DNA of 16,285 nucleotides from CAYNFH01 sp964396385. Lineage in GTDB: Bacteria; Armatimonadota; Chthonomonadetes; Chthonomonadales; CAJBBX01. The notes beneath the pieces are model-generated. The model was not told the origin of the DNA and did not search any database. It saw nothing but the letters and a program-made list of their open reading frames with translations. Positions within the stretch are counted from its first letter, which is position 1, and the number at the start of each line of letters is the position of its first letter. The translations under genes and the position numbers were made by a program. This document shows positions 13,170 through 16,285 of the stretch, piece by piece. The stretch spans positions 1-16,285 of the forward strand of contig CAYNFH010000156.1 in assembly GCA_964396385.1 (NCBI GenBank), written 5' to 3'.

Positions 13170-14183
13170 TCACGTCCGCGGCATCACCACCGTAAAGGCA
13201 GAAAAGTCCTGACTGTTCGTCTGCCGATCCAGCACGAATATCCATCCGCGCGAATCCACAGCAATGGCGATTGGATTCTGAAGTTGCTGCGCTCCCGCAG
13301 TGAGGGAGAGAGCGCCGCTGGAGTTGTAGACCTTGACTACCCCCGCGTTTGGCGCCGCTCCGCTGCTGTCCGCCACGTAGATGAGATCGGGCGTATTGAC
13401 CGCCACGTAGAAGGGCGTTGCCAGCGTGTTGTCCGCCACCACCACCTGGTTCGTCCCCAGGTTAGCCGAGTACCGCACGATGGTCCGGTTGGCCAGGCCG
13501 GCGTAGACGCTTCCAGCCGTGTCCACGGCGAGACTCACCACGTTAGCCGGCGCGTCGGTGGAAGCTCCCGCCGCCCCGCTGACTATCACTTGCTGTATCC
13601 GCGTGCCGCTAAAGGCGTAGATCACGGATCCGTCCTTCGTGCACGCGATCCCCGTGGTAGTGGCCGGGAAGCTCGCGGGCAGCGCGAGCGCGGTACCCTC
13701 CGCGAACGGCGAGGCGCGGAACCTGCGGATGCTCCGGCCCGCTCCGCTGTTGTCCACAACGTAGACGGATCCTCCGCCGGCAGCGACGGCCACCGTCGTT
13801 GCGCTTGCAACGGCATCCTGCTCGAAGATGGGGGTGCCAGGCTCACCCGGGTTGGCTGGATCGTTGTTGATCACGTTGCCGCTGGCGTCTAGCGCATAGA
13901 ACTTATCGACAAACCGTCCCTGGCCGTTGTCCGAGTTGAACATGAGCGAGGTGAGCGACTCCGGTTGACCCGCGGCCGGTCCTCCGGCCGCGACCCCACC
14001 CACGATTGTGCTCTTGCCGGTTCCCGGGATGCCGATTCGGCGGAAGATGCCGAAGGCAATGGGGCTGCCGTTGACGGGGTTGTTGGCAACGGACTTTGGA
14101 AGTCCGCCCCCGCATCCCGTGAGAGCGAGAAGCGCGAGCGAGGCGGCAATCCCCGCCCGCCATGTGAGGAAACAGAAGCGCAT
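13170..14183 (-). CDS. Lipoprotein with beta-propeller-like repeats
   Basis: The 337-residue protein has a lipoprotein signal peptide ending in the lipobox LTGC (lipidated C24), followed by a Gly-rich linker. From about residue 130 it shows repeated segments of the form V..AVDTAGSVYAGL, FYVAVNTPDLIYVADSSG and IAIAVDSRGWIFVLDRQT, typical of NHL or similar propeller blades (about five or six). Such folds mediate protein or ligand binding at the cell surface or in the periplasm. ATG 14183 has AGGAGG six bases upstream, whereas upstream in-frame starts would hide the signal peptide. It is the promoter-proximal gene of an operon with an outer-membrane barrel, an exported WD40-caspase and a DUF3592-like protein, so it may be a surface binding partner. 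The string GIPGTGKST is a chance P-loop look-alike. Confidence 0.85.
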   Translation of the reverse strand: MRFCFLTWRAGIAASLALLALTGCGGGLPKSVANNPVNGSPIAFGIFRRIGIPGTGKSTIVGGVAAGGPAAGQPESLTSLMFNSDNGQGRFVDKFYALDASGNVINNDPANPGEPGTPIFEQDAVASATTVAVAAGGGSVYVVDNSGAGRSIRRFRASPFAEGTALALPASFPATTTGIACTKDGSVIYAFSGTRIQQVIVSGAAGASTDAPANVVSLAVDTAGSVYAGLANRTIVRYSANLGTNQVVVADNTLATPFYVAVNTPDLIYVADSSGAAPNAGVVKVYNSSGALSLTAGAQQLQNPIAIAVDSRGWIFVLDRQTNSQDFSAFTVVMPRT

Positions 14184-14189
14184 GCCAAA

Positions 14190-14195
14190 CCTCCT
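14190..14195 (-). promoter_or_regulatory. Ribosome binding site fixing the lipoprotein start
   Basis: AGGAGG on the minus strand with a six-base spacer to ATG 14183. It excludes the longer in-frame extension up to 14309. Confidence 0.8.
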
Positions 14196-14333
14196 GCAAG
14201 GGAAGTTCAATGAGCGACGACAGGAAGAGATAAGGGCGGCCAAAGTGCGAACGACGGCCGACCGCGTTGACAGAGGCGCTCCTGCGCTGCAGGTCGCCAG
14301 CCCTCCCAACGAGACTTAGTCTACTGAGAGGAG

Positions 14334-14357
14334 CGTTGCCGAAACCGTTGCCGAAAG
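14334..14357. repeat. 12-base direct repeat, candidate operator
   Basis: CGTTGCCGAAAC followed at once by CGTTGCCGAAAG, 11 of 12 bases identical. It lies about 55 bases upstream of the plus-strand -10 and between the two divergent genes, a position that would suit an activator or regulator binding site. Confidence 0.5.
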
Positions 14358-14409
14358 AGAGCGATTTCCACCATGGCTCTCGGAGACCCCTTCCACCCAC
14401 GTTGGGCTT

Positions 14410-14418
14410 TGCTATAAT
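14410..14418 (+). promoter_or_regulatory. Extended -10 promoter of the exported TPR gene
   Basis: TGC-TATAAT: a perfect -10 hexamer (14413-14418) with the TGN extension and no good -35. Transcription would start near 14425, leaving a leader of about 75 bases before ATG 14499. The string TTTGCTATAAT matches the promoter before the kinase gene at 5753 in 10 of 11 bases. Confidence 0.7.
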
Positions 14419-14498
14419 GGCGCAGCGCTCAGGGATTCACGCTCAGGAGGGGCCGTGGAATACGCCCCGGGCCTTCCGGTTCTCTGAAGGAGGACGCC

Positions 14499-15524
14499 AT
14501 GCATCGGCTAACAGCGGCTCCAATTATCTCCGGTCTGCTGGCATTCGCCATCCTTGCGCCTGTGCCAGCGAGAGGGCAGGCGGGCGAGGTCAGGCTCAAG
14601 AAAGCGCTGCAGCTTCTGGATCGGCTGGAACCGGCGTACGACTCGGAGATGCGCAGCTACGGCCCAGCCATCCGGGCCATCGTCATCCGCAAGTTCCGAG
14701 ACCCCGCAAGCCTGACGGCCAGCGAGGATGACCTGGTGACGGAGCTGTTCCGGGGTACGGAGTTGGAGGATCCGCCGCCGGCATTTATCTCCCGCAGCCC
14801 GGAAGAGAAGCTCCAGGAGCTGAAAGCCTTCATTGAGACGAAGGCCCCCGGCATCGCGAAGAAGCCGACCTTCCACTCCGGAGAGCGCTCTACGCCCGGC
14901 GGCAAGCGGATCGGGTATGTGGAGGTCCAGATGCAGGGGAGGCACCGGACGGTGGTGGAGATCCTGGCTGCTCCGCCGCACCTCACGCTGCGGAAGCGGG
15001 CGGATACCATCGCCGCGGGAATGCGCACGCTCCACGCGCGGGATCCACTCTGGTGGACGCACATGAGCGTGGGCCGGGTTCGCGGGGAATACGTAGTGCA
15101 GGCGCCGCGGGCGCCGCGGGGCTATATCATTACGGCGGACCAGGACTTCGCCAAGGAGTGGGGGCTCAGCCGTCCGAAGCTGGCCGCGCAACTTATCCGC
15201 ACCATCCGGAGCACCTTTGACCCGAACCTCGTGGTGGCGATACGGGGGGATGATCCGGACCTGCTGCGTCAGAAGGCGGTGGACCTCCGCACGCAGGGCG
15301 ACGCCGCGTATGGCAGCGATCCGAAGAGAGCGGAGGAGAGCTATCGCGCCGCCATCTCCACGGATCCCGGATATGCCGTTGCCTACACCCGCCTAGCCGG
15401 GCTGTACCGGTCGGAGCGGCGCGTTGCGGATGCGCGCCAGGTCCTGGACCGTGCCCTGCGGGCGCCGACTCTTCCTTCGGACGCCCGCCGCGACCTGGAG
15501 GCGCAGTTGCACTCTTTGCGCTAG
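14499..15524 (+). CDS. Exported TPR protein of unknown function
   Basis: The 341-residue protein starts with a signal peptide (hydrophobic 7-20, cut near ARG-QA or GQA-GE). Residues 30-135 are helical and charged. Residues 165-235 (RADTIAAGMRTL ... GYIITADQDFAKEWGLS ... LAAQLIRTIRSTF) resemble a small domain I recall from periplasmic parts of cyanobacterial mechanosensitive-channel-like proteins, in which a short hairpin is followed by V-T-x-x-D-A and a helix; this is a memory-based match, not a firm assignment. Residues 255-340 carry about two tetratricopeptide repeats (AYGSDPKRAEESYRAAISTD, AVAYTRLAGLYRS). The start is firm: AAGGAGG five bases before ATG. It is transcribed divergently from the lipoprotein/WD40-caspase operon and ends tail-to-tail with another TPR gene. 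The role is probably scaffolding in the envelope. Confidence 0.82.
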   Translation: MHRLTAAPIISGLLAFAILAPVPARGQAGEVRLKKALQLLDRLEPAYDSEMRSYGPAIRAIVIRKFRDPASLTASEDDLVTELFRGTELEDPPPAFISRSPEEKLQELKAFIETKAPGIAKKPTFHSGERSTPGGKRIGYVEVQMQGRHRTVVEILAAPPHLTLRKRADTIAAGMRTLHARDPLWWTHMSVGRVRGEYVVQAPRAPRGYIITADQDFAKEWGLSRPKLAAQLIRTIRSTFDPNLVVAIRGDDPDLLRQKAVDLRTQGDAAYGSDPKRAEESYRAAISTDPGYAVAYTRLAGLYRSERRVADARQVLDRALRAPTLPSDARRDLEAQLHSLR

Positions 15525-16285
15525 ATAGAGAGGCCGACGTCTTTGGCCAGGGATTCAAAGGAGGGGATATCCGCCACCTCCGGCATGAGTTTCCTGGCCG
15601 CATAGGCGTTCTGCCGGGCCTGCTTGGTCTTGTTGAGTCTCTGCTCCACCTGCGCCAGCTTGAAGTGAATGATGCCGGGGTTGGGGCAGACCTTAAGCGC
15701 CAGCTCCAGGTAGTTCTCCGCGATGAACAGCTCGTTCTTCTCCGCCAGGTACCCCGCCGCGGCGATGAAGGGCAGCTCCACCGTTGGGTCCGCCTTGATG
15801 GCGTCGAAGTAGTCCTGAAGCACCTTGTCGTCATCCGCGGAGTTCTTCAGCTCCCCGAGGCGGGCGATTGCGGTCAGCGCCAGGGCACGGGGCCGGCCCT
15901 CCTTGTCGCTGTGGGTGAGCTCCTCGGCGCGCACCGCCTCCGCAAGGGCCTGCTCGGCCTTCCCCTGCTTGGTGAGTATGTAGGCCTTGATGGCGTGCGC
16001 CTCGCCGTCCCGGTCGTTCTGGCGGATCGCGTCTTCGGCCAGGGAGAGAGCCTTGTTGAACTGCTCGTGCAGGAGCGGAACGTACGGGTCCTCCACTTCC
16101 AGCGAGATGGGGACGTCCGCCCCATGCTCGTGAACGGCTCCGGCACCGCCTGTTCCGACGGCTGCGCCCGCTCCGCCACTGGCGATGACGGGGGTAACCG
16201 GCCCGGGTCCGCTCGCGGCGAGCTGCTCCTGCTGCTTCTGCAGCGTTAACTGCTGCACTTGCTGCGCCTGCTGCTCCGCCGCAGA
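15521..16285 (-). CDS. TPR-repeat protein, 5' end beyond the window
   Basis: The visible 254 residues are the C-terminal part of a longer frame that is still open at the window edge, so the true start is not seen. The first 20 residues are Gln-rich (repeats of QQ with E, L and A), probably the end of a coiled coil. A Gly/Ala/Pro linker follows (about 24-52). From about residue 65 there are several tetratricopeptide-like helical pairs, for instance KALSLAEDAIRQNDRDGEAH, YILTKQGKAEQALAEAVRAE and ENYLELALKVCPNPGIIHFK. TPRs mediate protein contacts; no enzymatic motif is visible. A zinc-ribbon or membrane segment may lie in the missing N-terminus. Its TAG stop shares the palindrome CTAG with the stop of the convergent TPR gene. 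Confidence 0.8.
   Translation of the reverse strand, partial: SAAEQQAQQVQQLTLQKQQEQLAASGPGPVTPVIASGGAGAAVGTGGAGAVHEHGADVPISLEVEDPYVPLLHEQFNKALSLAEDAIRQNDRDGEAHAIKAYILTKQGKAEQALAEAVRAEELTHSDKEGRPRALALTAIARLGELKNSADDDKVLQDYFDAIKADPTVELPFIAAAGYLAEKNELFIAENYLELALKVCPNPGIIHFKLAQVEQRLNKTKQARQNAYAARKLMPEVADIPSFESLAKDVGLSI

Larger units (their letters stand above)
14184..14498. other. Divergent regulatory gap between two envelope transcription units
   Basis: This 315-base gap has no gene. It holds the plus-strand extended -10 at 14410-14418, a near-palindrome CTTAGT-ct-ACTGAG at 14315-14328, a 12-base direct repeat at 14334-14357, and CGCTCAGG twice in the plus-strand leader (14426-14433 and 14440-14447). 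AAGGAGG at 14487-14493 is the ribosome binding site of the TPR gene. No convincing minus-strand promoter was found for the lipoprotein operon; TAGACT overlapping the near-palindrome is the best but weak candidate. Confidence 0.6.

Noticed and set aside
14007..14033. Walker A-like string GIPGTGKST in the lipoprotein
   Set aside because: It lies just after the lipidated N-terminus in a Gly-rich linker of an exported protein, with no Walker B or ATPase fold around it. ATP is not available there, so it is a chance match.
14313..14330. Minus-strand promoter with TAGACT for the lipoprotein operon
   Set aside because: The hexamer matches only four of six positions, has no TGN extension and no good -35; kept only as a remark in the gap description.

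Overview
The window is high-GC DNA, about two thirds G+C by eye, except for the first gene, which is clearly richer in A/T. The organism looks like a free-living diderm (two-membrane) bacterium. It encodes an exported beta-barrel protein ending in Phe, a lipoprotein with a lipobox, and several proteins with cleavable signal peptides. Exported WD40-caspase proteins, Rcp1-type response regulators and extended -10 promoters would fit Armatimonadota or a cyanobacteria-like environmental lineage, but this placement is a weak guess. There is no rRNA, tRNA, CRISPR array, transposase or phage gene.

Layout. Bases 1-135 hold nothing recognisable apart from a possible -10 element. An unknown gene (136-807, +) may be leaderless. 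It is followed by a hairpin with a T-tract (876-914) that terminates a VapBC-type toxin-antitoxin pair on the minus strand (980-1650), which has its own promoter. Next is a three-gene minus-strand operon (1721-5620), in transcription order a class III aminotransferase, a methylmalonate/malonate-semialdehyde dehydrogenase and a DmpA/BapA-type P1 (S58) peptidase. Read as a pathway, the peptidase would release beta-alanine or other beta-amino acids, the transaminase would make the semialdehyde, and the dehydrogenase would give acetyl- or propionyl-CoA.

Divergent from it is a plus-strand signalling cluster (5753-9083). It holds a PAS histidine kinase, an Rcp1-like receiver, a receiver-HisKA_2 kinase, and, after a 196-bp gap containing inverted octamer repeats, another stand-alone receiver with a polyproline N-terminus. 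No output domain is encoded.

A second minus-strand operon (9099-14183) encodes a beta-propeller-like lipoprotein, a small outer-membrane barrel, a 1000-residue exported WD40-orthocaspase and a DUF3592-like membrane protein. It looks like an envelope module. Divergent from it across a 315-bp regulatory gap is an exported TPR protein (14499-15524). That gene meets tail-to-tail a Gln-rich TPR protein whose 5' end lies beyond the window.

Structure beyond the genes. Short tandem arrays with a strict 7- or 8-base period sit at several gene junctions (2770-2834, 4302-4352, 8403-8491, 9082-9109). They contain or abut stop codons, and some contain start codons. At both internal junctions of the beta-amino-acid operon the order is the same: an octamer array with a GGTGA core, then an unrelated heptamer array.
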